From contig NZ_VOSL01000146.1 of NCBI RefSeq assembly GCF_007997005.1, positions 1 through 64,000 on the forward strand: a DNA stretch of 64,000 nt, read 5' to 3'. Below, piece by piece: positions 44,029-53,877 of the stretch. Source of the stretch: Lujinxingia vulgaris (GTDB lineage: Bacteria > Myxococcota_A > Bradymonadia > Bradymonadales > Bradymonadaceae). Positions within the stretch are counted from its first letter, which is position 1, and each line of letters begins with the position of its first letter. A program made the translations under genes and the position numbers. The notes under the pieces were generated by a model. The model searched no databases and was not told the origin of the DNA. It worked only from the letters and a program-made list of their open reading frames with translations.

Positions 44029-45378
44029 TCATTCGGCCTCAGCCGGCGGCTCATAACGCATCAACAACGCGTTGGAAGCGATCGGGACGTTGCCCGAGGG
44101 CATGGGGAATTCGCGTTGGGGTTCGAAGGGATCGGGTACAACGATGATCTTATAAGACGCCATCTCTTCGGTGAGCTCGAAGGTTATGGGGAGCTTCACG
44201 CCGCGCTCCTCTTCCCAGACCGGGTCGAGTCCCTCGATGGAGGGCGGCTCGAGCAGGAACATGTCAATGACCTCCTCGTTGCGCAGCACGTAATAGAGGT
44301 TCTGGCCGGTGGTGTGCGTGTGACGTAGGCCACCATTAACGGTGAAAAAGTCGAGGGTGACGGTGGGCTCATTGAAGACGAACTCTTTCGTGAGCTCGCC
44401 GGTGGGGAAAGCGTCCTCCCAAACCCAGTTGTACTGGCGCCAGTCGAAACGATCGGTGGGTGGGGCGAGGAACATGAGATTGAGCTCTTGCACGTAGCCC
44501 CAGGGGCTGGCGTCTTCCCAGGGGACGGCGTCGTCCTGGCGATCTTCGATGTCGGCGTGGGATTTGAAGTCGTAGCTGCCGTAGTACACCGTATAAGTGC
44601 GATGGAGTTCCGAGTTTCGCACGTGAATGAAGCTGTTTCGTTCGGCAAGAAAGCGACGTTCAGGGTGTTCGCGCCAGATGGGCAAGATGAGAAGTTGCAC
44701 GTTATAAGTGCCTTTTTCAGGAAAGGCCCAGGGGGGAATGACGAAGGTGGAGTTAAATGTGACGAAAGGCTCGCGATAAATTGTTTGCACGGTCGCGTAG
44801 TCGCTCTCGGGCCAGGACTCGATCTCCTCCATCGTGGGGAAGTGCGGCTCGTGGATCTCGACGTAACGGATCGGTAGGTAGCGGCCTTCGTGCAGGGCAA
44901 CGACTTGAAACTCGCCAGGCAGCCACCAGTGAGCGTCGCTCTGGGTGAGTGCGGTATCGAGAACGAGATATTCCCCGTCAAAAAGCCAGACTTCTTTCAT
45001 CCCTGCTGAGTAAGGGATGTGGTTTCGCATACCCATTGAGAAACGGAAGAATACGCCTTCCACACATGACGCGTCGCATGAGTATGTTTGGGGTAGTGAG
45101 CCGTAGCCGATGTTGCAGTCTTCATCTGGTGCAGGTTTTTGAAAGTCTGCGTCTTCCGTCATGACGTCGCGGTTGCAGGTCTCGGCGTCCGGTTCGGTCT
45201 GCACATCAAGATCTTCTGGCGTCGCATCGAAGGGGGGGGCTGCATCAACTACCAGGTTAACATCATCGGTGTTTTCTGGAATGTAGATGGGTTGCTGTGG
45301 CTCTTGTGTGCAGCTAAATAAAATAACCGCGATAACTAATGGGGGCGACAGAGATACAACGTGTGCAAGTGATGGCAT
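44029..45378 (-). CDS. Predicted lipoprotein, unknown function, with C8 tract near the 5' end
   Basis: The 449-residue product has a signal peptide (VVSLSPPLVIAVILFSC) with the cysteine at about residue 23. A short acidic linker with several Asp/Glu and two Cys motifs (EDCNIGYGS and YSCDASCVEG) follows, then a large beta-rich, aromatic-rich domain. I do not recognise the family. Near residues 46-49 the coding strand has an uninterrupted C8 run (plus-strand G8 at 45232-45239, reading AAPPF). The first ~250 bases of the gene are less GC-rich than the surroundings. AAGGGA precedes the ATG. It follows another unknown lipoprotein gene, with a terminator-like hairpin between them. Confidence 0.75.
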   Translation of the reverse strand: MPSLAHVVSLSPPLVIAVILFSCTQEPQQPIYIPENTDDVNLVVDAAPPFDATPEDLDVQTEPDAETCNRDVMTEDADFQKPAPDEDCNIGYGSLPQTYSCDASCVEGVFFRFSMGMRNHIPYSAGMKEVWLFDGEYLVLDTALTQSDAHWWLPGEFQVVALHEGRYLPIRYVEIHEPHFPTMEEIESWPESDYATVQTIYREPFVTFNSTFVIPPWAFPEKGTYNVQLLILPIWREHPERRFLAERNSFIHVRNSELHRTYTVYYGSYDFKSHADIEDRQDDAVPWEDASPWGYVQELNLMFLAPPTDRFDWRQYNWVWEDAFPTGELTKEFVFNEPTVTLDFFTVNGGLRHTHTTGQNLYYVLRNEEVIDMFLLEPPSIEGLDPVWEEERGVKLPITFELTEEMASYKIIVVPDPFEPQREFPMPSGNVPIASNALLMRYEPPAEAE

Positions 45379-45396
45379 ATTGTCCCTTTTTTTTAA

Positions 45397-45440
45397 AAGC
45401 CCCCCTGTCGGGAGTTAGACCGTTCTCCTTAGGGGGGCTT
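45397..45440 (-). terminator. Intrinsic terminator or attenuator between the two lipoprotein genes
   Basis: On the minus strand AAGCCCCCC (45440-45432) pairs with GGGGGGCTT (45405-45397) around a 26-base loop and is followed by TTAAAAAAAA. The downstream gene starts at 45378, only 18 bases away, so the hairpin could attenuate rather than fully end transcription. Confidence 0.65.
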
Positions 45441-45450
45441 CGGCCGATAA

Positions 45451-46636
45451 TTAGAGGTCACAATGACCATAGGTAACATTATCGGTCTTCACACGTTCCG
45501 AGTCGAACTCCCATGGACTGTATTTGAAAACGGCGTCTCCGGTGGCGCAGGCCTGTGAGTTTCCGTTCGGGGTCCTGGAGTTGGGAACTGAATAGTAGCC
45601 TACATCGATCGCGCTGACGTCTTCGAGGTTGGCAATTTCGCGGCCAATTCGGGGGTACGTGCCGCCATCCCGGAACACCTTCATGTCGAGAGTGAGTTCG
45701 TCGGCCGGCGAGCAAACCCGCTCCGCCATGAAGGGGGTCAGGCTGATGACGGTGTAGGTGCAAGGGTAGGCGTTGGGAACGTAGCAATCCACCACGTCCT
45801 TGATCTGCGAGTAGGATTCGCCGGGCCAGTAGATGTCGCTCCAGGACTGGGGGGGCAGGCCCTCGTTATTGGCGTTCCACTCGCCGTGGAACATGTTGAG
45901 GTAGGCGCGCCATTTGCCGGACTGGGGCACAAGCTCGATGCCGTCGACCCATTCGGTAGCGGGCCACAGGTTCAGTTGGGAGGACTGCTGCAGGTTGAGC
46001 GCCACGCCGATGTTGGTGTTGAGCGCGTTGACGGTAGCGGTCTGCGCGGCGTTGAGTTTGGCGTAGTCGATGGCGTAGCTGTGGAAGCGCTCGGGGTGAT
46101 GGAGCTGCTTGGTGACGTTGACGCCATCGATGTAGATCTGGCCTTTTTCATCGGAGAGGGCGTCGTAGACGAAGACGCCGGTGGATGAGGTCAGCGGGAG
46201 GCCGTTGGCGTCGGTCTTGAGGCTGGAGCCCACCGTGGTGAGGAAGTAGGAGTTGTTGTGGACATCGACGCCGACGAGGTCGGAAAGAGTGTCGAGGTAG
46301 TGCTCGAGCGAGGTGTAGTGTCCCTGTCCCGGAGCGGTGGGGATGACGCCGCCGTTGAGGGCGTCGACATCAATGTACACGCGGTAGTCGATGCCGGGCT
46401 GGCCATCGGTCTTCACGGTGCGCCAGGGCGGGGTTTTGAAGTTGTCTTGCCAGTTGGAGAGGTTGTCGAGAGGGATGAGGGTGGAGACGGTGCGGCACTG
46501 GCTCTCGGAGGCCTGGGCGACGCTGCGGATCACGTCGCTGGATTCGAGCTCAGGCGACGTGCTTTCACCACAAGCCCCCCCCGAAAAGGGTAAGGAATGC
46601 GCCAAGTGCAAGCAGTTTGGTGCGAGAAACAACCAT
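45451..46636 (-). CDS. Lipoprotein gene with frameshift at a G8 tract (possible phase-variable or broken gene)
   Basis: A strong start is visible at 46636: GGAGG five bases before ATG, then a signal peptide MVVSRTKLLALGAFLTLF. With the eight Gs present (plus-strand C8 at 46575-46582) this frame stops after about 23 residues at GGGLW. Removing one G restores LFGGACGESTSPELES, a fitting lipoprotein cysteine, and joins the long frame that runs on to 45451; the corrected product would have 394 residues. The body has no family I recognise. It is rich in aromatic residues and Asn/Asp, with several cysteines (DCYVPNAYPCTYTV). A terminator-like hairpin follows. The frameshift could be real, phase-variable or a base-call error. 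Confidence 0.65.
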
Positions 46637-46945
46637 GATGCTACCTCCAAAAAGATAAAATTATCCAACGACTCGCCACCACTGGCGAGACATCTGAATT
46701 CACCTCCCCCACTCGGAGAGTACGAATTATGTTTCGGAGGGTAATAACCCTCTTGAGGGGGGGTCAAATCTAAGAGGGTGTTTGTTGCAATTCTTTTCAA
46801 TCCTCCAACGTCGGCGATGCGATGCCGATGGTCCAGGCGGTGCGAGAGGTTCTCTCGGCGGTTGTGAAAAACGCCCACAGCCCTATGATGGCCGCGCAAG
46901 ACAGCCGATGATTCTTTCACCATGCGACTTTCTGAGGAGTGAGCG
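46637..46945. other. Divergent intergenic region with alternative hairpins
   Basis: This 309-base stretch upstream of the frameshifted lipoprotein gene and the cystathionine gene is AT-richer than its surroundings. It holds a CTCGCCA-CCAC-TGGCGAG hairpin (46672-46689). Three complementary arms around 46737-46763 can form either GAGGGT-AATA-ACCCTC or CCCTC-TT-GAGGG. There is also a G7 run (46757-46763). No convincing promoter could be fixed. Confidence 0.6.
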
Positions 46946-48112
46946 ATGCATAAGCCGGAACTCGACTACGGCCAGATGGGCTTTGATACGCGGGCGATCC
47001 ATGCTGGCCAGGAGCCCGACCCGTCCAACGGCGCGATCATGACGCCGATCTTTCAGACCTCGACCTACGTGCAGTCCTCGCCAGGGCATCACCAGGGCTT
47101 TGAGTACACGCGCACGCACAACCCGACGCGCAACGCGCTGGAGGACTGCCTGGCGAGCCTGGAGAAGGGCAAGCACGGGGTGGCGTTTGCCTCCGGGTGT
47201 GCCGCGACCTCGACGATCATGCACATGCTCAACGCGGGCGATCATGTGGTCAGCGGCGACGACGTGTACGGGGGGACCTACCGCCTCTTCACCAAAGTGT
47301 TTCGGCCGATGGGGATTGGCTTTAGCTTTGTGGATATGACGGACCTTGAGGCCTTTAAGGCGGCGCTGACGCCGGCGACGCGTCTTGTGTGGCTGGAGAG
47401 CCCGACCAACCCGATGCTCAAGATTTGCGACATCCAGGCCATCTGTGAGATCGCGCATGAGCAGGGCATTCCGGTGGTGGTCGACAACACCTTTATGAGC
47501 CCCTACTTCCAGAATCCGCTGCTTCTGGGCGCGGATCTGGTGGTGCACTCCACGACGAAGTTCATCAACGGGCACTCCGATGTTGTGGGCGGTGTGGTGA
47601 TCACCAACGACGATGAGGCTGCCGAGAAGTTGCGCTTCCTGCAGAACTCCATCGGGGCGGTGCCCGGGCCTTTTGATAGCTGGCTTGTGCTACGCGGTGT
47701 GAAGACGCTCGCGGTGCGCATGCGTCAGCATGCGGCGAACGCGCAGGTGATCGCCGAATATCTGGAGAAGCACGAGGCCGTGGAGAAGGTGCTTTATCCG
47801 GGGCTTGAGAGCCATCCGCAGCACGCGATCGCCAAAAAACAGATGTCGGGCTTTGGCGGCATGATCACCTTCGTGCTGAAAGACGGTCTGGAGCCGGCGC
47901 GCACGATGTTGGAGCGCGTCAAGGTCTTTGCGTTGGCCGAGAGCCTGGGCGGGGTGGAGAGCCTGATCGAGCATCCGGCGATCATGACCCACGCCTCGGT
48001 ACCCCCGGAGGTTCGTGCGGAGCTGGGGATCAGCGATGGGCTGGTACGCCTCTCGGTGGGCATTGAAGATGTGCAGGATCTCGTCGCCGACCTGGAGCAG
48101 GCGCTGAGCTGA
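46946..48112 (+). CDS. Cystathionine gamma-synthase / gamma-lyase family enzyme
   Basis: The 388-residue PLP enzyme of the Cys/Met metabolism family either makes cystathionine from O-acyl-homoserine and cysteine or cleaves it in reverse transsulfuration. Visible are FDTRAIHAGQEPDPSNGAI, the tetramer-contact YTRTHNPTRNALE, FASGCAATST, WLESPTNPMLKI, VVVDNTFMSPYFQNPL and the PLP lysine K205 in HSTTKFINGHSDVVGG. The C-terminal SLGGVESLIEHPA is shared by synthases and lyases, so I cannot decide between metB and mccB/cth. It stands alone and ends in a strong terminator. GAGGAG precedes the ATG. Confidence 0.9.
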   Translation: MHKPELDYGQMGFDTRAIHAGQEPDPSNGAIMTPIFQTSTYVQSSPGHHQGFEYTRTHNPTRNALEDCLASLEKGKHGVAFASGCAATSTIMHMLNAGDHVVSGDDVYGGTYRLFTKVFRPMGIGFSFVDMTDLEAFKAALTPATRLVWLESPTNPMLKICDIQAICEIAHEQGIPVVVDNTFMSPYFQNPLLLGADLVVHSTTKFINGHSDVVGGVVITNDDEAAEKLRFLQNSIGAVPGPFDSWLVLRGVKTLAVRMRQHAANAQVIAEYLEKHEAVEKVLYPGLESHPQHAIAKKQMSGFGGMITFVLKDGLEPARTMLERVKVFALAESLGGVESLIEHPAIMTHASVPPEVRAELGISDGLVRLSVGIEDVQDLVADLEQALS

Positions 48113-48140
48113 TCCGCGACGCTTGATGCTCTTGAGAACC

Positions 48141-48177
48141 AAAAACGCCGGCGCCCTATTGGACGCCGGCGTTTTTT
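48141..48177. terminator. Bidirectional intrinsic terminator
   Basis: AAAAACGCCGGCG and CGCCGGCGTTTTTT form a strong stem around a short internal loop (CCCTATTGGA). It lies between the convergent cystathionine enzyme gene and tamB and has T-runs on both strands. Confidence 0.92.
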
Positions 48178-48211
48178 GTGGTCGAGCGATGGCTGTGATG
48201 CGCGCTGCGGC

Positions 48212-51200
48212 TCAGTACACGTCCCAGAAGATGTTGGCGCCGCCCTCATTGCGGTCGGTGTAGGTGAGCTCGACCATCCAGCGGGGTAAGAAGTGATACT
48301 CCACGCGGACGATGTTGGTGGCGTCGTCTTCCTCGCCGCCGAACTGCACGCGGTAGGAGACGAAGATGTCGTTGGTGATGTACTTGCCGAACTCCAGGCG
48401 GCCGCCCTGGAGGCCGCCGTCGCCGGGCTCCAGTCGGAGCACGTCGACCGGAACGGTGCCGGCGAGCTGATCCTGGAGCAGGCCGAAGAAGAGCCCGCTC
48501 ACGGCGCCAAGGGCCTGGTTGGCGACGCCCTCATCCTGGCCGACGTCGCCACGGCTGGGGGGACGCCCGGTCATCAGCACAAAGAGGATCTCGGTGTCGG
48601 TCATCGCCGGGTCGCTCTGCAGAAGAAGCTGCGGGTTATCGGCGCTGCCGCTGATGCGGAAGATGATGCGCGGGTCGCCCTCGGAGGGCGGGCCGAGCGA
48701 CTGGGTGATGGACCGGTCGAGCTCGTAGGTGGCTTCGAGCTGCAGGCGGGGGTTGGGCGGGGTGGCGCCGGTGAAGACGACTTCGCTGGGTTCGACGATG
48801 AAGCGTCGTCCCAGAAACTCGAGATCGCCGCGGATGGCCTCGGCCGAGCCCGTGAGTGAGACGTTGGTGCCGGCGAGCAGCGCGACGATGTTGGCCTGAA
48901 TGTTGACGTCGCCGATGGGGTGACGCACCCAGGCGTTGCGGTCGACGGTCACGTTGACGCGCAGGTTCAACGCGCCGGGGTCGCTTAAGTCGCGGTTGGC
49001 GAGTTCGCTGGCGTCGGTCTGATCTTTGGTCTGGTTTCGGTTGCTCCCGTCCATGATGACAATGTCCGGGTCGAGCTCGGTGGTGTGCAGGCCCTGCTCC
49101 TGATTGTCGGTGAGGACGACCTCGAGGCCCGCGACGTTGACGTTGATGTTGCCCGGTGATCCCCGCAACGAGCCGCGCGCGGTGGTGGTGGTGCTGACGT
49201 AAACGGGGAAGTCGACGGCGAGCCCGGCGAGGTTGAATTCTTTTGCCTCCAGGCGGAGGTCGACCTCGTCGGGGATGAAGCGCTCGTGGCCCACCGAGCC
49301 GGTGAGCGTGGCGCGGCTGGGGCCGTCGTTGAGCACGAAGGTGTTGATGTCGAGGGTGTCGTTGTCGAGCGCGATGTCGGCGTCGATGTCGACAAAACGT
49401 CGTCCCAGAGGCACCAGCGTGATGGCGGCTTTGTCGAGGTTGAATTGCCCGTCGATGCGGGGTTCTTGCCAGTCGCCGCGGATCTTCAGGTCGGCCTTCA
49501 GGGTGCCCTCGGGCTCTTCGATGAGGTCCGAGAGGAGCTGGGTGGGCAGTACCTTGTCGAGCTCCATCGGGTCGCTTTTGACGTCGACGCGCAGCTCGCC
49601 GGGGGCCTGCCAGTCGGCGCCGCTGGCCAGCGCGATGACGTCGAGGTTGATCGGCAGCGCGGCGGTCATGGTGGCGAGGTCGCTGTACTGGCGGCAGAGG
49701 CGCGCGTCGAGGTTGAGGAGGTTGTCTTCGCCCCGGAGCTCCATGCTGATGGTGCCGGTGGATCCGTCGCCCAGGCGGGTGTCGAAGAGGCCAGCACGGG
49801 CTTCCAGGCGCGGGGCGCGCAGGCTGCCGTCGAGGGTGATGTAGGCGGCGATGTCGCCGCGCACCCGGGCGAACTCGTAGTTGAAGGCGCTGAGTTTGGA
49901 GATGGGGAGCTGGCGCAGCTGGGCGCGGAAGTTCAGCGGGATGTCTTCGAGCGTCTCTCCGGCCAGGAGATCTTCGACAGGAAGGGGCAAGGAGCCGTCA
50001 GCGACGAGGATCTCGTCGGCGTCCCACTCAAAGCGCAGGCGCTCGACGTTGAGGCGACCCTCACCGAGGCGGGCGTTAAGATCGATGAACATGTCACGGA
50101 AGTGCGTCCAGCCGAGCTTTTGCAGACCGATGTCGATGCGGCCGGTGGGCCGGGCGACGGTCCCGTCGAGGTCGATGAGGATGGAGCCCTCGCCGGTGGC
50201 GTCAGCTTCGCGAAGTTGCTCCAGGGGGATGCGTTCTAAGTTGATGTCGGGGATGTCGACGAGCAGGCGCACCGGTAGCGTGAGGAAGGCGTCGCGCCAG
50301 AGGATCTCCTCGTCGGAGTAGCCGGTGGCCGAGCGCAGCCACTGGGCCAGGGGGAGGGCGGCGCTGGCACGCACCCGGGCGATGCGCTCGCTGCGCCAGT
50401 CGAGGTTGATGCGGGTGTCGAGCCCGCCGCGGCGGCCCCGCGGTGGGCTGTAGGTGGTCTGGGTGGCCAGATCGATGCTGCGCAGCGAGATGAAGTCGCC
50501 GTTGACCTCGCCAGAGAACTGAAGCCCCTGGGCGTTAAGGTCGACTTCGAGGTTGGGGTTCTCCAACGATCCCGACCAGCGGATGCGACCGTTGACGTCG
50601 CCCTCGATGCCGTAGTCGTTGAGGATGGGCAGGGGCTGGTGGAAGTCGCGCAGAGTGATCTCGGCCAGATCGAGGTTAAGCCGAAAGTCTTCATCCCAGT
50701 CGATGGCGTAGTCACCGTTGAGGTTGAAGCTGACCGGGAGGGTGGCGCTCATCTCGAGGATGTCTTGATCGTAGGCGCTCAGTGTGACTTCGGGGATGCG
50801 GGCCTGGCCATCGGCGTAGTTGGCGGCAAGCGTGAGGTTGAAGGGGCCTTCGCCCTCATAGGTCAGTTCGGAGGCGTCGGTCTGAAGATCGACGGTGGGG
50901 TTGGAGGCGGTGCCTCCCAGCGCCAGGGCCAGGTCGATCTGACCGCCGATGTCGGGGAGCTGATCGAGGTGGAAGTCGCGCGCGAGTTCGCCGGGGGCGA
51001 CATTGCGCAGGCCGATCTCCAGATCCTGGGAGCGCCCGGGGGTGAACGTGCCGTGGGCGCGTATGGACTGGTTGCTGTCCTGGCGGTTGAGCTCCACGTC
51101 GTCGAGGGTCAGGCGACGCCCGTCGAAGTTGAGGCGAGACTCTTCGGTGGTCTCCCAGCGGGTGAGGTCGCTGGCGAGGTGGAGCTCGGTGAGGGTGAGA

Positions 51201-53617
51201 TCGGTGTAGCGGCGACGATGTTGCACGGTTGCGCCCACGTCGTAGCGACGTGTGGCGTCGCGCCAGAGCTCGGCTTCGAGGCGCGCAGTGTCGCCGGAGG
51301 CCATGGCCAGACGAAGGTCGGCGCGCTCGAAGGTTTCGGTACCGAAAGTGATCTCATTGAGCTGCAGGCGCACATCGCCCAGGGGGGCGTCGAGTTGTCC
51401 GCGGAGGTCAAGTCCCACGGCGGCCGAGGCGATGGTGGCGTTGGAGGCCGGGGCGCGCAGGGCGTCGGCGGAGAGCTCGCCCGCCAGGGTGAAGGCGCGA
51501 AGGGACTCGAAGGGATCGCTTCCGCTCCCGAGGCGGGCGGTGGCGCGGAGGTCGCCCTCCAGCTGGTCGACGGAGGCGTCCGGCGTGGCGATGCCGGAGG
51601 CCCCAAGGCGCAGGCGTGACTGCAGGGAGCGGGGGGCGTCGGGGCGCTTCTGGCTCGTGGCGCGTAGCGATGCTCGCTCCAGGCGATTGTCCTGAACGCG
51701 AAGGTTGGTGAGGTCGATCCGCAGGTCGTTGTTCAGGTCAGTGAGGCTGGCCAGCGGGTCGTCGAGGGGAAGTTGAAGCTCGATGCGGCCCTGGTCGCGT
51801 GCGCGCAAGGTGCCCAGGCTCATGCCGTCGAAGCGCACCCCGGCCGCTCGGGCGTCCAGGGTGTAGCGGCCGCGGTAGCGGTCGGTGGCGGTCTCCACGC
51901 GCTCCAGATCGGCGGTCAGGGTGCCGCGGCTGTTGTTGATGACGATGTCAAAGGCGTCGAAGCCTTCAAAGCGCCACGACGCGTCGAGATCGAGGGCGCG
52001 GGCGGCCTGAAGGAGGTCGCTGTGCTCGGGGTTAAACGTGGCGTCGAGATCGACGGCCAGATCGGCGGTGACTGGCGGTGTGCCTGTGAGGTCAGCGGTG
52101 CGTTCGGCCTGAGCGGGATCGGCGGTGGTACGCACGACGGCGCGGGCGCGGCCTTCCGGGTCGAGGTGCGCCGAGGCGAAGAGGTTGAGGTAGGGGGAGA
52201 GCGCGGCAAGGCGTTGGGCGCGGATGTCGCCCTCGGAGAGATCGCCGGCCAGGTAGGTGAGCGAGGCTTCGTAGGAGTCGTAGCGCGTCTCATCGAGGCG
52301 GGCGCGCAGGCCGGTGTGCAGCGTCTGTGGGTCAAAGCCCATGCCCATGACCTGAGCGCGGAGGCGCGTGGTGAGGGGCGGGAGGTCGAGTCCGGGGGTC
52401 AGTGTGGCGGTGTCCAGGCGCGGCGTGCTCAAGGTGGCCAGGTAACGGGGCGTCTCGGAGGTGATGTCGGCGAGTTGTGCACTGAGCCGAATGGGCTCAT
52501 CGATGCCAGGGAGGTGTACTTCGGCCAGCGCGCCGAGCTGGTCACTGCCGCCGATGCGTGCGCTCAAGCGAAGATCGCCTGGCAGGCCGAGATCCTGTCC
52601 GCTGAAGCGCTCCAGGGTGGCCGCCGGGAGGGTCAGAGTGTCGAGGTGTGCGGAGAGTTCTTGAAAAGGCGGCGTGGCGTTGTCGACATCGTCGCCGGGC
52701 TCGGCGTTCGCGTCGGCGGGCGTCTCGGGCAGGATGAGGGTGGCGCGTAGCGCGCTGAGCGAGAGGAGGTCGTCGAGCTTGAGCGCGCCGAGCTCGACGT
52801 GCGTGAGGGTGTCGCTGATGCGGACCTCGCTTTCACCGAGGCTGATGGCAAGTGCGCTGGCGAGCCAGTCGAGCTCCGCGTTGACGTCAAAGCGGGTGAG
52901 GTTGGCGAGGATGTCGCGCTGGTAGAGGCTCGCGGAGGCCTCTGCGTTGAGATCGGTGAGGCTTGCGCTCAGAGGTGCGGCCGGAGCGCCGTCGGTCTGG
53001 GGGGAGGAGGCGTTCCAGGCGCCGCGCCAGAGTGTGGAAAGTTGGGCGGGGGTGTCGGATGCCTGAGTCAGGGCGTTGAGCAGCGTGTCGCGTTGTTGAA
53101 GGAGGTCGGGCGTGTCGGGTGATTCGGTGGCCTCGTCGACATAGGCCAACGTCGCGTTGTTGATGGCGACGCGTTCGACGAAGATCGGCGTGGCCAGAGG
53201 CTGGCTCTCTTCGTCGGAAGGGGGGGCCAGGGTGGTCCAGTTGAGGGCGCCGTCCGGGTAGGTGCGCACGACGAGCGCGGGGCGCTCCGCGGCGACCTCT
53301 TCGATGACCAGCTGCCCGCGGGTGAGCGAGCCCAGGGAGTAGGAGAGGGTGGCTTCGGGGATGAAGGCAGCGAGGTTGTCGCGACCATCGTAAATGGCGA
53401 TATCGCGCACTGAAGCGCTTCCAAGCAGGGGGCCACTGAGCTCGCCGACCTCAATGCGGCCTTCGAGGGAGGTGTTGACGCTGGCGAGGATGCGTTGGAC
53501 GAGCGGGTCCCGCACCGCGCCGATCTGAACGATGAGCAGCGCGAGCACGATCAGGCCGAGGATGATCGCGAGGACCAACCCGAGCGCTTTACCAATTCTT
53601 ATCATCCAGCGTTTCAT
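48212..53617 (-). CDS. tamB: Translocation and assembly module protein TamB
   Basis: The 1801-residue protein has a single N-terminal membrane helix (GLVLAIILGLIVLALLIVQI) and a very long periplasmic part made of beta-strands, ending in the DUF490/TamB C-terminal domain. That domain includes FGKYITNDIFVSYRVQF and the aromatic end EYHFLPRWMVELTYTDRNEG. TamB-type proteins form a hydrophobic groove between the membranes and help in lipid transport and outer-membrane protein assembly. The length exceeds E. coli TamB (1259). No TamA/BamA-type gene adjoins it. It has a weak ribosome site, and the upstream region is shared with the divergent PEGA protein gene. Confidence 0.93.
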   Translation of the reverse strand: MKRWMIRIGKALGLVLAIILGLIVLALLIVQIGAVRDPLVQRILASVNTSLEGRIEVGELSGPLLGSASVRDIAIYDGRDNLAAFIPEATLSYSLGSLTRGQLVIEEVAAERPALVVRTYPDGALNWTTLAPPSDEESQPLATPIFVERVAINNATLAYVDEATESPDTPDLLQQRDTLLNALTQASDTPAQLSTLWRGAWNASSPQTDGAPAAPLSASLTDLNAEASASLYQRDILANLTRFDVNAELDWLASALAISLGESEVRISDTLTHVELGALKLDDLLSLSALRATLILPETPADANAEPGDDVDNATPPFQELSAHLDTLTLPAATLERFSGQDLGLPGDLRLSARIGGSDQLGALAEVHLPGIDEPIRLSAQLADITSETPRYLATLSTPRLDTATLTPGLDLPPLTTRLRAQVMGMGFDPQTLHTGLRARLDETRYDSYEASLTYLAGDLSEGDIRAQRLAALSPYLNLFASAHLDPEGRARAVVRTTADPAQAERTADLTGTPPVTADLAVDLDATFNPEHSDLLQAARALDLDASWRFEGFDAFDIVINNSRGTLTADLERVETATDRYRGRYTLDARAAGVRFDGMSLGTLRARDQGRIELQLPLDDPLASLTDLNNDLRIDLTNLRVQDNRLERASLRATSQKRPDAPRSLQSRLRLGASGIATPDASVDQLEGDLRATARLGSGSDPFESLRAFTLAGELSADALRAPASNATIASAAVGLDLRGQLDAPLGDVRLQLNEITFGTETFERADLRLAMASGDTARLEAELWRDATRRYDVGATVQHRRRYTDLTLTELHLASDLTRWETTEESRLNFDGRRLTLDDVELNRQDSNQSIRAHGTFTPGRSQDLEIGLRNVAPGELARDFHLDQLPDIGGQIDLALALGGTASNPTVDLQTDASELTYEGEGPFNLTLAANYADGQARIPEVTLSAYDQDILEMSATLPVSFNLNGDYAIDWDEDFRLNLDLAEITLRDFHQPLPILNDYGIEGDVNGRIRWSGSLENPNLEVDLNAQGLQFSGEVNGDFISLRSIDLATQTTYSPPRGRRGGLDTRINLDWRSERIARVRASAALPLAQWLRSATGYSDEEILWRDAFLTLPVRLLVDIPDINLERIPLEQLREADATGEGSILIDLDGTVARPTGRIDIGLQKLGWTHFRDMFIDLNARLGEGRLNVERLRFEWDADEILVADGSLPLPVEDLLAGETLEDIPLNFRAQLRQLPISKLSAFNYEFARVRGDIAAYITLDGSLRAPRLEARAGLFDTRLGDGSTGTISMELRGEDNLLNLDARLCRQYSDLATMTAALPINLDVIALASGADWQAPGELRVDVKSDPMELDKVLPTQLLSDLIEEPEGTLKADLKIRGDWQEPRIDGQFNLDKAAITLVPLGRRFVDIDADIALDNDTLDINTFVLNDGPSRATLTGSVGHERFIPDEVDLRLEAKEFNLAGLAVDFPVYVSTTTTARGSLRGSPGNINVNVAGLEVVLTDNQEQGLHTTELDPDIVIMDGSNRNQTKDQTDASELANRDLSDPGALNLRVNVTVDRNAWVRHPIGDVNIQANIVALLAGTNVSLTGSAEAIRGDLEFLGRRFIVEPSEVVFTGATPPNPRLQLEATYELDRSITQSLGPPSEGDPRIIFRISGSADNPQLLLQSDPAMTDTEILFVLMTGRPPSRGDVGQDEGVANQALGAVSGLFFGLLQDQLAGTVPVDVLRLEPGDGGLQGGRLEFGKYITNDIFVSYRVQFGGEEDDATNIVRVEYHFLPRWMVELTYTDRNEGGANIFWDVY

Positions 53618-53877
53618 TCTAATCCAGCGCCAGGCGCGACATGAAGCGGCGCGTCATCTTCCCAGATTCCAAAAGAGGCGCAAGGCCGGTGGCCCATGTG
53701 GTGAGTCGATGAGGGGGAGCGAGGCGGAGGTTGCGCGCGTCGGTGACACGGCGTTACGATAACACGCGTGAGACGATGTCCAGGATACTATGAGCATTTC
53801 ACGTGAGGATCGGTTTTCCGGGCCCACGCATGGACGTGTAGAAGGTTGACGCGTCCGCAAGATTGAGGAGGCAGGTG
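53618..53877. other. Divergent intergenic region between tamB and the PEGA protein gene
   Basis: This 260-base region has no gene I can support. A TACTAT element at about 53786 on the plus strand and TAGTAT on the minus strand are possible -10 boxes, but neither has a good -35 at the right distance. Confidence 0.4.
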
